In this document: positions 29,901 through 42,672 of the stretch, piece after piece
How positions within the stretch are numbered: position 1 is the stretch's first letter
How the letters are laid out: each line of letters begins with the position of its first letter
NCBI RefSeq assembly: GCF_949628265.1
Contig: NC_088788.1
Coordinates: 30,862,335 to 30,926,334 of the forward strand
Origin: Cloeon dipterum
Lineage: Eukaryota > Arthropoda > Insecta > Ephemeroptera > Baetidae
DNA length: 64,000 nucleotides
Reading direction: 5' to 3'
Notes under the pieces: generated by a model
Database searches by the model: none
Told to the model about the DNA's origin: nothing
The model's input: the letters and a program-made list of their open reading frames with translations, nothing else
Translations under genes and position numbers: made by a program

Positions 29901-32900
29901 ACAGAAAGTTGTGAACATGCATCAGTTGATGAAACACCGCCAGCCAGTAGTTATCTACGGGAACGTTGCGAGCGGAAAAACTACCGTTTGGAAGGTTGGT
30001 GCAACTTTGTGCTTGCAATTATTCCACTCTGGCATGACAATTAATATTATATTTTTAGTTGTTCATAGAGAGCAAAAGAGTGCTGAATTCACAAGGAAAT
30101 GGGTTTAGCTATGATTACAAAGTAATTTGCCCACAACGATTGGCAGCCGCTGATTTTATGGGCTTCTATGATCAGAAATCGAAGAGATGGAACAGTGGTC
30201 TGCTTGAATCATTGATCGATAATGCAAAATCAACAAGCGTAGGTTCTCGTAAACTTTAAAGCAAAAAGAACTAACGCAGTCCTACCTCCAAATAGAATCA
30301 CGTAATGCTGGTACTAGATGGAAAATTGGAAAAGGATTGGATTCAGTATTTAGGGTCACTTTTTGAGAATACAGATCAGCACTTTCTCTTGGAAAATGGG
30401 AGAAAAGTATTTTTGCACATCAACGTTAATCTAGTTTTTGAGACCTCGAAGTTGGATATTGTAGCCCCAAGTTTCTTAAGCAGGTATATTTGCGTGAACA
30501 ATTATTGTTAGTTGTTAAATTAAATATGTATTTCAAGGTGCAATCTTCTAATGGTTGATGAAAGCCCAACTACGACGGTGATGTTAAAAGCGCAATCCAA
30601 ATTAAATCCTCTCGCTCTGAAATTTGCACCGACAATTCTGGGTGAACTTCAAAAGTTTAATAACGAATTAGCAAAATCGGATGCTAACGTGAGTTTTTTA
30701 GGTGCCTTAATTCTGATTAATTACTTTAAATATCAATGTAGGATGCAACAGTGCAAATCCAATTGATTTTTGCTTTTATTCTGGAAAATTTGAGACGCAG
30801 AGAAATAGCCACTCTCACAAGATCGGTAGTTTTGAAAGATATTTTCAACGCCATTAGGTCCACCATTCACATAACAAGATCAAGTTTACTGGTGGAAATT
30901 TTTGAGAAGTGGAAGAAAGGGAACGAATTTGAGTATGATCTGACATCATTGGTATATCTGCGTTTTAATAAAAAATCAATAAAAAGGAATTTTGAGCCAG
31001 ATGAATCAGAATTTCCAAGAGTTAAAGGGGCAAGTGAAGAAGGGTTCGGAGCTGATTTTCAACGTACGATTTCACTAATTCATCAGCTGAAAAACGAAGT
31101 TAACCCAATATTAATAATGGCTCCGACAGGTGCTTTAAGTTTTTACCTAATCTGCACCTAATATGAGTAATTACAAAATTAAACTAATTTTATTTTAAAG
31201 GCAGCGGTAAAACTTCCGCTCTAAGATATCTTCAAACGTTAGATGAAGTGGATGAAACAAGAAAGATGATTAATTATGCTGCTACCACCTCAATTGAAGC
31301 ATACGACAGTTTTGAATTTCGCGATTTTATTTTAAAACGATCTGCAAGGAGGAGTATGAAAAGTATAGGCGCGCCAAACGGGCGCAAGATTAGTTTCATG
31401 CTCGACGATTACCACTGTGCAAGCACTGAGCAAAGCGACTTTCTGCGCCTAATGCTAGATTACAAAGGATTATACGATGCAGCTAATCAATGGGTGCATA
31501 TTGAAGATGTGAATGTGATTTTGACCATGAACACAGATTCCGCCTTCAAAATGAGCAGTCGACTTGCTCGTCACTTCCTGCCTGTGCATTTAGAAGGGCC
31601 GAAAAAGGAAACATTGGTCGCGATATTTAAGGTGAAGGAGGTTTGAATTTAGTTAATTTAACAACATTTAATATTCGCAGAGGTCATCGGAGAATTTTCA
31701 AACATGTGGACTATCTGAAGTGTACAAGTCACTGATTGAAGCAGTTTTGTCAATTTTCTTTTCCATCCCCATTACGAAAGGAGCTAATTCATTGAGTTTC
31801 TTGGATCTGTATACACTGCTATCATCAAAGAGCATTTTAAGCTTGGCCACACAGGAAACAGACCAAGCAAACCTTATTAGGTAAAGGTTTGCACGGTATA
31901 ATTAATTTAAATAACAATTTTACGAATTTAAGGGAGGTGTTTAATGAAACAACGAGATTGTTTGGAGCCAAATTGCACGTAAAAGAAAACACCGAATCAC
32001 TGAAGGCTGAAATAATAAGAGAATTTGCCTTGCGGTTTGGAGCTGTGTGCGCCGAGGTGGAGAAATCATGCAAAATTGCCGAAAGCACTTACGACGTGTG
32101 CAACCACAGTCAGGATTTATCGACTAAAGATTGTCTGCAGGTTGGACTCTTTCTTCACTTTGTAACCAAGCGAAATTAAGGTAATTATTAAACAGGCGCA
32201 CTGCTCGGAAAGGCGGAAAAATATCCCAGAAAACTGTTTTCTCTTTGACAAGTTTGCGGAAGTAACAGCGGACGTTGCAAAGGCTCTTAAAACGGAAAGC
32301 AGAAGCGTGCTGCTCTTCGGGGAAAGTGGTGTTGGCAAGAAAATGATCGCAAAATGCTCAGCCCTCCTCCTTGATTTCGAGTGTGTATTTTTTCTAATCA
32401 CCGGTAAAAATAGTTTTCTTTTAGCTATCAAAACGATTGTTGATTTAAAATTTTAAATATCTTTATCATCACTCATCGAGGATTTTCATTGAATTTCAAT
32501 AATTTTAAAATTAAACTCTTTCATCTAGATGTGTACCAGTATCAATAACAGGCAACACAAGTGACGTGGAAACTCAATTAGAAAAAGCGTGTCTTAAGGC
32601 TCTTGCCGTAAAAAAGATGGTTCTAATTTTATCCTGCGATGATATTTCCTTCATCCAACGAAATAGGAACATATTGTGTTTGATAAAATATGGTAATCGT
32701 AGAGGTTATATTGAATTTAACGCATTAAAAATGAGTGTGTAGGAAAATCAACATTTTTCAGTTCAGAAAATTTTTTGCAAGAGGCTAAGCGTGCAATGCC
32801 GGATGCTTGTGATACAATCAAGAATTATGAAAACCTCACCCACATGCAATTAGTTGCACGCATTACAGATGTCTTAAAAGAAAATCTAAAAATCATTCTG

Positions 32901-35900
32901 TGCGTAACAGCATTACCAGATGAGTAAGTATCGAATCAAACCTTTTAGGAAGGTGAAGCATGAAATGATTTTAGCCTTGACGAATTTGAGGAAGCAAGAT
33001 ATTGCTTTGTGCAATACATAAGAAAATGGACAGTAGAAGATAATCAAGAAATAGCTAAATCACTTCTAAAAGTCGGCGTATACGAATCAAATTTTGCAAA
33101 TGCAAGCGGAATCGAAGTGTGTCTCTCTCAAATTCATATGGTAATAATTTATACTAACGTGCTCTAGCGCTCCTACTAAAAACAATTTAAATTTAATTCA
33201 GCTTGCAAAAGATGCATACCTTCGTGTGCTAGACAAAAAGATTTTTCTCACCACCTGCATGTACTTTGATTTCTTGCATTTGTTCAATGCAACCTACGAT
33301 GCAAATATACGAGAGCTGCGCGCGACACGCGACAAATGTGTGCATAGCATTAAGGTACGAGATAATTATTATGCCAAGTTACAGTAAAACTTAAACGCGA
33401 TTTGATTGATACAGAAACTGGAGGCAACATTCCAAGCTGCAGAAGAGTTGAAACAAGAACTTGGCATCATGGTGCCAAAACTGAAGGAGAAACGATTTTT
33501 TTGCGAGAATGTGACTAAAAGATTGCTGAGTGAGCGGTCGCAAGTTGAAAAATTCAAACTTGCTGCCAAATTAGAAGAAACGGATTTAAAAGTAAGTGGT
33601 ATTAGTTTATTATTTAGAAACTTGAAGTTGTTAATAAATGAATGACTAAATAATATATAAATGGAACAATTTTGCTTAAAAGAATAAGGAGCTTAATTGG
33701 TTTAAAAACAATTTTTGGACGGTAGGAAAAAACCGAGGAGGCGAGGATTCTCAGTACAGAAATTCAGAGAGACTTGGACGAGTGCACCCCAGCGATAGAA
33801 GCGTCGTGCAAAGCACTTGAGTTAATTGAAAGGAACGAGCTGAAAGACGTTAAAACGACTAATAAGCCTTCATCGTTGCTTCGGCTCTTGATGGAACCTG
33901 TTTGTCTACTGCTTGGTTGCAAGTAAGTGATTATGTCGAATTTTTTGGGTTATGTTACGTGGAACAATTCGTGTATTTTTTGTAGATCTGACTGGGGGTC
34001 TGCGAAAGCACTTGCGGCAGATCCAAATTTCATTAAAATGGCAATTGAGCTGGACAAGGAAAACATCCCTGAAGCAACAGCAAAGAAGCTAAAAGAGTAC
34101 GTCGACAATCCCAATTTTCTGCCAGAAGTTATGGAATCGCACTCGCGCTTCTGTCGGACCTTGTGCATGTGGGTACGAGCCATTCACAACTACGTCAAGG
34201 TTTATAGAAATCTGCAGTCAAAGAAGAGGAGGTTAGTTTGTCAAAATGATCTTAATTTGACTTTTGATTAAACTAACAACAAGTAACAAAAGTTTTAATC
34301 AAAGTCTATTTTTTCGAAGAGAAGAATTAAAAAAATCAGTCTAGATTTTTATGACTGCGTATTTTAGACTGGAATCGATCGAGAGCGAAATTCGAATTGT
34401 CATGTCCAAGTTAAAAGGTCACCAACAAAAATTGGCAGACACCGACGCCAAAGTGGCAGCTCTAGAGGTTACTCAAGACCAAGGAATGGCAGAGGCTGAC
34501 GCTCTATCTAACGCAGTTGAGGGAGCGACAGTCAAATTGAAGAGAGCCTCTCAATTAGGGTCTGCTTTCACGGAATTCGATGTTTGGAAAATCAGGCTAA
34601 CCGTAATTGTTCAAGCAGTAGAAATTAATTTAAATTTTAATAGAAAATTGTAGGATTATAATAGTAAAATTGATAATTTGTATGGAGACGTGTTGCTCTG
34701 CGCGGCATTAGTTACTTATGCGGGGCCACTCAACGAAAAATCAAGGAACGAAATCATGAAATCGTGGGTTGAATGCTGCGCTCAGAACAATTTGAAAACA
34801 TCATCTGATTTCTGGTAAAAATTTCAAACAAGATTTTGATACGTTTTTTTTAACTGAATCTGCATGTCTGGCAGTTTTGAGGGCATTATGAAGACGGCAT
34901 CCAAAATCCACGGATGGCACACTAACAAACTTTTGAGAGACAAAAATTTGTTAACGAGCGCTGTGATTGTGGACAAATCAAGAAAGATTCCGTTCATTGT
35001 TGATCCCCAAGAAAAGGTACAAAAGCAAAATAATGAAATATTTTGTACCTCGTACAATTTTTCAGGCGTGTCTATGGCTTCGAAATCTTTATGGGGCTCA
35101 AGCTAGCTTCATTTCAGCTTATGATCCAAATTTACTTCAGGAAATTGAAAAAGCTTTGGACCAAAATTTCCCTGTTTTAGTACAGGATGTCAATGAACAC
35201 GTGTCGCCAGAATTAATAGAGCTAATTGAAAGAAAACGTTCTGAACGGAAAATAAGGATTTTCATTTTGACGCGAAATCCTACGCCAAATTTAATGGCGG
35301 AGGTTTACAAGCATTTTAATGTGATTGATTTTTCGGTAACATCTGCGGGACTTGAAAATCTTCTGCTTGAGTGAGTTTAGAGAAGTTCATTTAAAAAACT
35401 AAAAAAAATGAATGCCTTAATTTAGTGAGATTATCCACATGAAGTATCCAGATTTGGAGAACCAGTTCAATACAACTGGTGCGCGTTTGAGAGCAGGAAA
35501 AAGGGACTTAGACGATATAGTTTGTGAAATGCAAGATAAACTGTGTCAATTCAAGGGCGATCTATTGGAGGAAGAGGCTTTGATCAATTCACTGTGCAAG
35601 AGCAAGGTTACTTTGTCTTTTAAGCTGAATTCAATGCAAAATAACACATTTTATTTTCTCAGAGCTCCATGGACGCACTTTTAACGGCGCGTGAGCGGCA
35701 CTTAAAATTGTGGAATGGCTTCATGGATCGTAAAGATATATTCCAGACGGTCGCCACGAGTGTGTCTGACATATTCATTGCTTTGACGCACATGCATAGC
35801 TGCAAAAATGTCTATCAGTTTTCTTTTCAAACTTTTAAAATGGTGATCAATTGGAAATTAAAATCAACCTTATTTTACAGACAAATAATACTATTTTGTA

Positions 35901-37301
35901 CGTTGCAGAAATTCTTAGAGCTGCTTAAAAGGAGATTTAGCCAAGCAGAGACAGAAGAGAACCTGAAGAAATCGGTAGAGAGTTTCAAGAAATGCGTGAT
36001 CACAGAACTTATTAATTATTTCGCTCACTGTTTCTGCCGTCAAGATATGGAATTATTTTGTCACATAATTTCCGGCAGTTTCGAGAGGCGCGAAATTCGT
36101 CAGAATCAGGGTGATGACGGGAAAGAAGAATTCCAAATCAACTTAGAAAATGTATTTAAGATCACGCTGATTTATTTCAAGAGTATTTAACAACAATTGT
36201 TTCAGGCACAAACTAATAAGACGCAAATCCAATTGCGGCTTGGCTTTGATATTCAAAAAGTTACTTTCAGCGTAGGAAATCTGAAAGAAAAGTATTGATC
36301 AAAACATATTAACCTTTTTAATCTGTAATTAATAAATATTATATTTTAATTTTTACAGGATAATGAGCTCAAGAAAGCTAGCACCAATAGCCTTTTTACT
36401 GGGACAAGATGTTTCGAATGAACTAAAAATTCTGGCAGAAGAACTGCGGCCCAAGGAAGCAGAGCAAGGCCTTGTCAACATAGCCCTTGGTAAAGGTCAA
36501 CTGGAAAAACCGACTTTCTGGCTAAAGAAAGCAGTGGAAAAGGGACTTTGGATACATTTCCAGGCCAGTTGAAATTAGCTCTCCAATATTTAATTAGTTG
36601 ACTTATTTTAATCTGCAGGACTGTCAATTGGAGTTTAAATGGCTCCAAGAGTTGGAGAGATATTTTTCGATCTTCAAATTAGACCCCAATTTGGTGCACG
36701 AAAACTTCAGAATGTTTTACAGTGTGAACTCAGATTTCGGAAAAATTCCACCAGGCTTGGGTCAGTTATCAATTTTGTTTTCAACAGAAGATTTTAACAT
36801 TGAATCAAACTGCTTAGTGGCAGCAGGTAAGTTGACTGGAAACAGGTTTATAATAATTAATTAACTCCTTTATTTGAACATTAACAAAGGTGCGCAGAAC
36901 CTGCATAGTTGTAATGAGCTTTTAAAACGCGAACAAATTATTGTTGGTGGTGGAAATTTTCCAATATTGAGAACTCACTTGTATTTGTATTATATAGTGC
37001 AAAATGTTGCAAGAAGGAAATTGAGAGATCCGGATGATTGCATTAGATATTACACAGGTAACATTTTTAAATATTATTATATTTTTGAGCCAATTATTTC
37101 AGTATTTTTGTTCACAACTTCAAATCCAAAAGATAGTGTGATCTTCAGAGGACATTTTAATGATTTTGAGCACTTCCGAGCTTTGCTTCAGCTTGCATTT
37201 GAAAATGACTGTATGTAAGGATGATTTTTCTTTTCTAATACACTGAACACAGTAATCGACATTGTTTTATAGTTAAAAACGAAGTTGATGAGCATACCTG
37301 A
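23939..37301 (+). CDS. Divergent dynein heavy chain with inactive AAA1 (pseudo-motor candidate)
   Basis: Dozens of short exons join in one open frame to roughly 3,300 residues, shorter than axonemal heavy chains (about 4,000-4,600). The N-terminus (EYFTVSHYGVTRF, then FIVWRAFRNWRKS) resembles axonemal inner-arm heavy chains. The linker is clear: NLKERHWKEIGSLV (27180), LIEQKRNKYSRFHFLSDEEM (27990). The ring follows in order. AAA1 (28800-29520) is degenerate. AAA2 has P-loop GNVASGKTT (29959) and LVLDG. AAA3 has APTGSGKTS, split by an intron at 31130-31200, FMLDDYHCA and SSRLARHF. AAA4 has GESGVGKK (32319). Then come coiled coil 1, the microtubule-binding domain, coiled coil 2, AAA5 (LLCAALVTYAGP, IPFIVDPQEKA) and AAA6 (IALGKGQ, WIHFQDCQLEFKWLQELE). 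After AAA6 only about 100 residues remain, so most of the C-terminal domain is absent. The stop at 37301 assumes a last intron; without it the stop is at 37218. No close family name fits; DNHD1 is one other possibility. Confidence 0.88.
28800..29520 (+). other. Dynein AAA1 module with all catalytic motifs lost
   Basis: The segment aligns with AAA1 through its flanks: FSWQKCLRFYW before it, LYGAVQSGSWCC (family: GLAQSGAWGC) and IPKNLIKVFRPM (family: LPENLKALFRP) inside it. The P-loop, in the family GPAGTGKTE, reads GESAVNGKR (29021-29047). Walker B, in the family CFDEFNR, reads CLSNTEN (29231-29251), so both acids are gone. Sensor I, ITMNPG in the family, reads ITMISS (29440-29457). Splice sites around it are standard and the frame is open. 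The motif replacements are read directly; loss of ATPase activity follows from dynein enzymology. Confidence 0.88.
33406..34620 (+). other. Dynein stalk and microtubule-binding domain
   Basis: Coiled coil 1 (33415-33900: KKLEATFQAAEELKQ, KEKTEEARILSTEIQRDLDE) leads into the tip domain. The tip (about 33880-34235) has LLRLLMEPVCLLLGC, SDWGSAKALAADPNFI, ELDKENIP and FCRTLCMWVRAIHNYVKV, each matching the conserved dynein tip pattern. Coiled coil 2 follows (34369-34600: SEIRIVMSKLKGHQQKLADT). This suggests the protein can still touch microtubules. The exon holding the tip begins at 33986. Confidence 0.85.
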
Positions 37302-38391
37302 TTGTGAGGGAGGTTCCGAGCTTGCATTCTAAAGAGAAAAGTAAAGAAATACATGACGTCGCAGCTTCATTGAGAGGGCGGATTAATATTATTTGAGTCA
37401 TTAAAATGTTGACGGATCTATCATTCCATGTCACTTTTCTTCAAGCATTTAAAAATTTAATGTGTATGATGGACAGAAAAGATATATGAGTAAGGTTTTC
37501 AGTAATTAACAGTTATTAAATTATCTGGTTGTAAATTTAAAATTCTTGATTCGAAAGATTCTGAAGTCACGCGCTTTAGAAGCATACAAGTTTGCTTAGA
37601 AAAAAATTCTTTTGACTAATTTTTACTGTTTTTCACTATTATTTATTATTTATTTTAACCCAATTAAATTTAATTATTTTTATGTATGTGTACAAATATA
37701 AACATTATGAAATTCATAAAATATGTATTTTGAATTACATATTTTATATAGTAACATATCTCCCTTTAGTCCCTTTTCCCTCGTCGGATTGTATTTTAAT
37801 TATAGAGATATTGTATTAAATTTAACCAGGGCTGATAATATAATAGTGTGCGATACGAATTATGAATAAATAAAAATGTGAAAAATGTTCATAATGAAAC
37901 ACAAAAGCGCACTGTGGAAAGTTGGAAAGAAGCTTGCAGAAGTCGCAGTCACATGTCAGCAACAGCAAAGGGTGCAGACAACTGAAAACACAGCCTCGGC
38001 TATAGCTGGCAGAAAATGAAACTTGACAATAACAGGCCTTTCACACGTACACCAGCACCATGCTTTCATGCTGATTTAAATTGCCAGCCGTCAGCCCCGT
38101 CTGACCTCGCCCCCGCGTGTTCGCAGCTGCGCCTTGATGTTAATGTTGATACTGCGCTGCACCCACTGGCTCCTGCTGCTTGCTGTTGTCATTGCTAACA
38201 TTGCCAGTGCTGGCAATTTGCATTCGGGACGAAAACTCACACACGGATCGATTCCATCGATGCACGGATGGAATAATTAGCGTCCCTTGTGTAAAAACCT
38301 TCGCCGCCAGGAAGACGAGATCGACCCCATCAAACTAGTGAACTTCATTGTTTTTTTTGTCGACAAACCTTTCTTTGTTTTCCGGCCGAAA
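37302..38391. other. Dynein-WW/CUE gene spacer
   Basis: 37302-37900 is very AT-rich. 37900-38391 becomes GC-richer and probably holds the promoter and 5' UTR of the next gene. No coding sequence is supported. Confidence 0.5.
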
Positions 38392-41376
38392 ATGGCAGAA
38401 CAGGTGCATGACAACTCCGCCTTTGTTGCGGCTTCGTCCAACCTGCCGCCCGGTTGGGATTGCAAATACGACGAAAGGGCAGGGCGATTGTAAGCATTAA
38501 TAATTAAATTCACAATTTCAGATAGCACGACTGTGTACAATGCTTAATGTGTTTTAAAATGAAATTTTTAAATCCTGTCCGTGAAGCGCGTGACTCAAGA
38601 TATATATTGATTTTCTTTGTTTATCACCCCGTGAACTGGGTCAATGATTGTAGACGCTCACCCCTTTATGTATTCTTCTCCCCAGCTACTACTTGAACTA
38701 CTTCACCAAGACAACAACGTGGGAGGATCCTCGGCTGAGATATCGCCCTGTTGCACAGCCCCAGCAATTCTTTTCATCAAGCAGCGTCCATAGTTCTGTC
38801 GCAGGAGAGTCCATTCCACTTCAGGTTAAATAAAGAAAACTAAAGCAAACTGCAGGAAAAAATCGATCATGTAATATCTGAATCCGTAGGATTTGACAAA
38901 TGTTCGTCCAAGTCCAATTCCGAGCCGAGCCTACTCATCGTCAGGCCCTTCGCCTCTTATGTGCAACCATGGCTTCATCCACAGTTCATCTCCGACAAGA
39001 GCGTCTGGAGCGCCTGCCAGTGTCTGCAGTTCACAGGACACCTCCCTGAATATTGAAACGGAGCAAGCCGTGGCCAAAATTGGGGCTATGTTTCCAACTG
39101 TTGAAGAAAACCACGTCCGTGCCCTACTTAAAAAGTAAGACTACTTGTCTATTCACTTAGCACATATTGTTAAAGGGACTAATAAGTTGCATCACACTAA
39201 CTGAACATGTCAAATAACTTAATATAATACACAGTGCTGTAAAATACCAAAATGTGCTAACTATACTGATTAAAATACTTTCGCTTTTGCTTCACTAACC
39301 CTCGCGGGTCTTTGTAAATAACCAGAATTTGGGAAATTCGGCAGTGGCTTTGAATAATATTTGCAGGTATCACAACCGCGAAGCAGTGGTCATCAGCGCC
39401 TTGCAGGTGGAGAAGCATCCCCTGACTACCCCCGGCCCCTATTCGACCCCGTCCCTGGCCCGCCACCACATTTCCTCCTCTAACCAGTTTGGCATTTACA
39501 ATGCCTACCAGCAAATGCTCAGCATGTCGCCCCCGCTGCGCCACTGCAGCCCTCCGCGAAGCCCAACCACCAGGCCTGGCTCAGGAGCCAGTAGCTCTGG
39601 CAGTTACGGTTCTCCAAGACCAGGGGAGATTATTCGAGGTTTGCCTCGACCGCACTCCTCGCCTAAGATGAAACTGAGGTCTCGGCTTGTTTAAATTACA
39701 TTGGCCATCTTTTTGTAGACCAGTCTTTTTATCATTTTTCCAACATTTCGTTTTACTGTAAAAACTATTGGTTTATATATAGTCAATATTATTTGTTTCC
39801 AGGAAAGTTGGGTTTTTTAGTTCCCTTTGTCTAGTGCCTGACAATTGTAAATCCTAAACTTATTGTATCAGAGATATTTTGTGTACATAATTCAACTCGA
39901 TTAGGCTTGCTAAAAGTTACTGTACAACAGGTATAGATATTGCATGAGCAGCTGTTTAGTGCCTGGTGGTAGTATAGTCAAGTTAACCCATTATAGAATT
40001 GAATTTATTAAGTTGTGAGAGTGATTGGTTGCCAAAACGTTTAACCAAAGCTCAAATCCTCAACAGGTACATGAAAGGGCTGTTTCCTGCCGCAGAGGAA
40101 ACTCTGCTCCTTGATGTGCTCAGCAACGCTGACAACAATGTCCAAAAGGCGTCAGAGAAACTAACCAGCATGGGCTTTGAAAAGAGGGACAGCCCACCAC
40201 CAAGAGTGCTGCAGAAGAGGAAGGAAGAGGAGCAGAAGGCCTTGCAAGAGAAGCAGCGCATGTCGGCCACTCCAACGCCTCCACCACGTCTCAAGAGTTC
40301 AGAAGAGAAGCAGAAAAGTGAGCTAGAAACTGTTATTTTATAGAATAATATAATATGAGGAATTTTGCAAAATTTCAACGTTCAAGATGAATTATTAATT
40401 TAATAATTGGAGGCATTTGTTTTGGTACGTCCACTGAGCAACATAGTTACTAAAATATTGGTCTTTTTCGGGTTTCCTGGTTGATGAAACTAGTGTTTCT
40501 AGTTTTACGATAGAGACAATTTATTTGGATTGATTTATCGACCTAATTTTCAGTGAAAAAGCGTCTGCAAGATTTGTATCCAGATATTCCTGAGAGAGTC
40601 GTGACGATTGCGCTTGACAGCTCGGATTTTGATGAGGAGCGTGCAAATCACATTCTTCAAGTGATGGTTGACGAGGAGGGCTCTAAGCCTTCAAGTGTTG
40701 ATACACCAAGCTCCAGCAAAGATGGGTAATCCTCAGAAAATCACTGGCAATGAAAACAAATACAGTGTAATTCTCAGGGAACTACACCACGAAATGAAAA
40801 TCTCCACTCAGAAAACTGACACACCATTGCTGGTGGAGTCTTCCCCTGCTCGATCCCGCAAGAACTCCCCCGCACGCAAGATAGAAAAGGAAAAAGCGTC
40901 CATCCACAAGCGTGCCAAAGGGAAGAGGGAAGTGCCAAAGTGAGTGTTTATTTGTTTAAAACTGCATTTAACTAATAATCTCTGCAGGGTATCAAGGGGC
41001 ACCAGTACAGCAGAGGACAAGGAGTACAAGTCATCATATCTGCAAAAAACCAGTGGACCAAACACTGAGAACCTTTCTGGTGCGAACAGCGATCTGCTTC
41101 TGTAAGTTTTACAACATTTCACTTGGTTGTCAACCACTGAACAAATTGTGTTATTGCAGAGTTGACTATGTCACGTGGCAAGGCCCCAACGCAGAAAATC
41201 GAACCGGACCAAGAGGTTTAGCCAAAGGTCCTGACAAATCTCTGCGTGAGGGAATGGCTTACACAGCAAGAGGGCCAAACAAGGGGTTGTGCAATGGGCC
41301 AGTCAAAGGCCTAGCTAAAGGGAGTATTTACTCTAGTTTGGCATCAGGCAACCTGGTTGACTCCAGGGGAAATTAA
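38392..41376 (+). CDS. WW domain and CUE/UBA-like repeat protein, function unknown
   Basis: I do not recognise an orthologue. The start at 38392 (MAEQVHDNSAFV) is the first ATG before the domain. One WW domain spans exons 1-2: LPPGWDCKYDERAGRFYYLN, then FTKTTTWEDPR, with both tryptophans and the proline present, so it should bind proline-rich ligands. Three CUE-like three-helix units follow: VAKIGAMFPTVEENHVRALL (39070), YMKGLFPAAEETLLLDVLSN (40070, followed by ASEKLTSMGF) and LQDLYPDIPERVVTIALDSS (40570). These have the hydrophobic pattern of ubiquitin-binding CUE domains. Linkers are Ser/Pro-rich. A basic segment (SRKNSPARKIEKEKASIHKR) precedes a C-terminal tail with repeated GP units (TGPRGLAKGPDKSL, RGPNKGLCNGPVKGLAKGS). 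A 52-bp intron at about 40728-40779 keeps the frame. A role as an adaptor joining ubiquitin and PPxY-type partners is inferred from the domains. Confidence 0.8.
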
Positions 41377-41936
41377 ATTTTATGAAATGATTATTCCACA
41401 TATTTTATGTAATCTCATAAGGTGTTTTATCAAACCTTCACTTAGCGCATTATTTTTATGGCTGATGTGACAGATGGTGTTGGAATTTTGTTGGTTGTTT
41501 GTCCTATACCAACACCTTTGCTTGTATTTTGACAATATTTACTCGCAAGCCACATGTATTTGAATTATCGCGTTTTGTGTCATTGTATATCAGGTATCTT
41601 GTGATGTTTAAAGTGCTGTTTGCTTGTGGTGATCATGTTTATTGCAATAACGTTGTATTGATAAAACTACATTTCACAGGTAGAAAAAAATGCCATATAT
41701 ATTTTTGTCGAAAGAAATGCCAACCTGAATCTGAATCAAATCAACTTAACAATACTCCAAAGAAGCATAGAATGTAATGTTTCTCTAGTCACTTGACGTT
41801 TTTTTTTTTTAAATATAAGTGTCGGCGAATTATCTTGTTTGATGTGCACCAATGGTGATATCAAAATAAGAGGTTTATGTAGCGAAATAAAAAAAAATTC
41901 TTTAACTTTTTAGTCTTCTTTCCATGATTCCTTAAA
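41377..41936. other. 3' flanks of the WW/CUE gene and TRMT112 (convergent)
   Basis: Tail-to-tail spacer of 560 bp. An AATAAA-type signal for the minus-strand neighbour is not obvious; AT runs at 41800-41815 and 41884-41900 are typical 3' UTR sequence. No gene is seen. Confidence 0.5.
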
Positions 41937-42672
41937 CTAAACTTCATCTTCATTCAAAAGCATGTTGGGCACCCCATCTTCAATAGGAAACTTTCTGCCT
42001 GTTTCTGGACACTCAAGTTCACCCTCAATGACTTCAACCTGGAAGGTGATTAAAACGCAAAAAGTCGAAGACGATAAAAGCAGATAAATTTACCTCCAAG
42101 ACAACGTGATGAACTTTTCTCAAAAATTCATCATTTTTATCATAGTCGTCAATATCTGACAAATTTTTGGGAATATCATCAGCATGTCCAACCTGATAAC
42201 AGATCAAAATATTAAGTTACATACAGCTTAAAATTGAGGTTGCACATACATGAGGTGACAAGACAAGCATAACGCAGATCCACCCATTGAGGGTGGAGGA
42301 CACATTCACGCATGCATTTAAATTAGGCGCGATTAGTTATTCTTTTGACAAATAAATACATACGACATGTCCTGAGATGAATGAATTGCACACAGGCAGT
42401 TTAAAATAATTTACATTTAAATTAAACTTACGCTTTCAGCTGCTTCCCATAAGGCATTCCAATCTAACTTTTGAATGATTCTGACGGTAAAATCCGTGTC
42501 AAAATCACAGTTAACAAGCCTGACGTTTTTAGCCTGAAAATTCATTATCTTAATAATTAGTAATATGGAACACAAATCAACAGAGCCAGCTTACCGAAAT
42601 TTTCAAAGGATATCCGACTGAAACACCCTTAATGCACCGGGAGGAGAGCATGTTGTGCGTGAGTAATTTCAT
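41937..42672 (-). CDS. TRMT112: Multifunctional methyltransferase subunit TRM112
   Basis: Four exons (42595-42672, 42432-42533, 42094-42192, 41937-42038) give 126 residues, almost the human length (125). TRMT112 is the obligate partner that stabilises several methyltransferases acting on tRNA, rRNA (BUD23, METTL5) and translation factor eRF1 (HEMK2). The sequence follows the family: [16 protein letters not shown] at the start, [36 protein letters not shown], then [20 protein letters not shown]. Of the zinc-site cysteines, the CPETG cysteine and C in LVNCDF are visible. It is head to head with BRCA1 across 634 bp. Confidence 0.96.

Noticed and set aside
41499-41777. 92-codon frame between the WW/CUE gene and TRMT112
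   Set aside because: Lies in the convergent 3' flanks, has low-complexity composition and no similarity.
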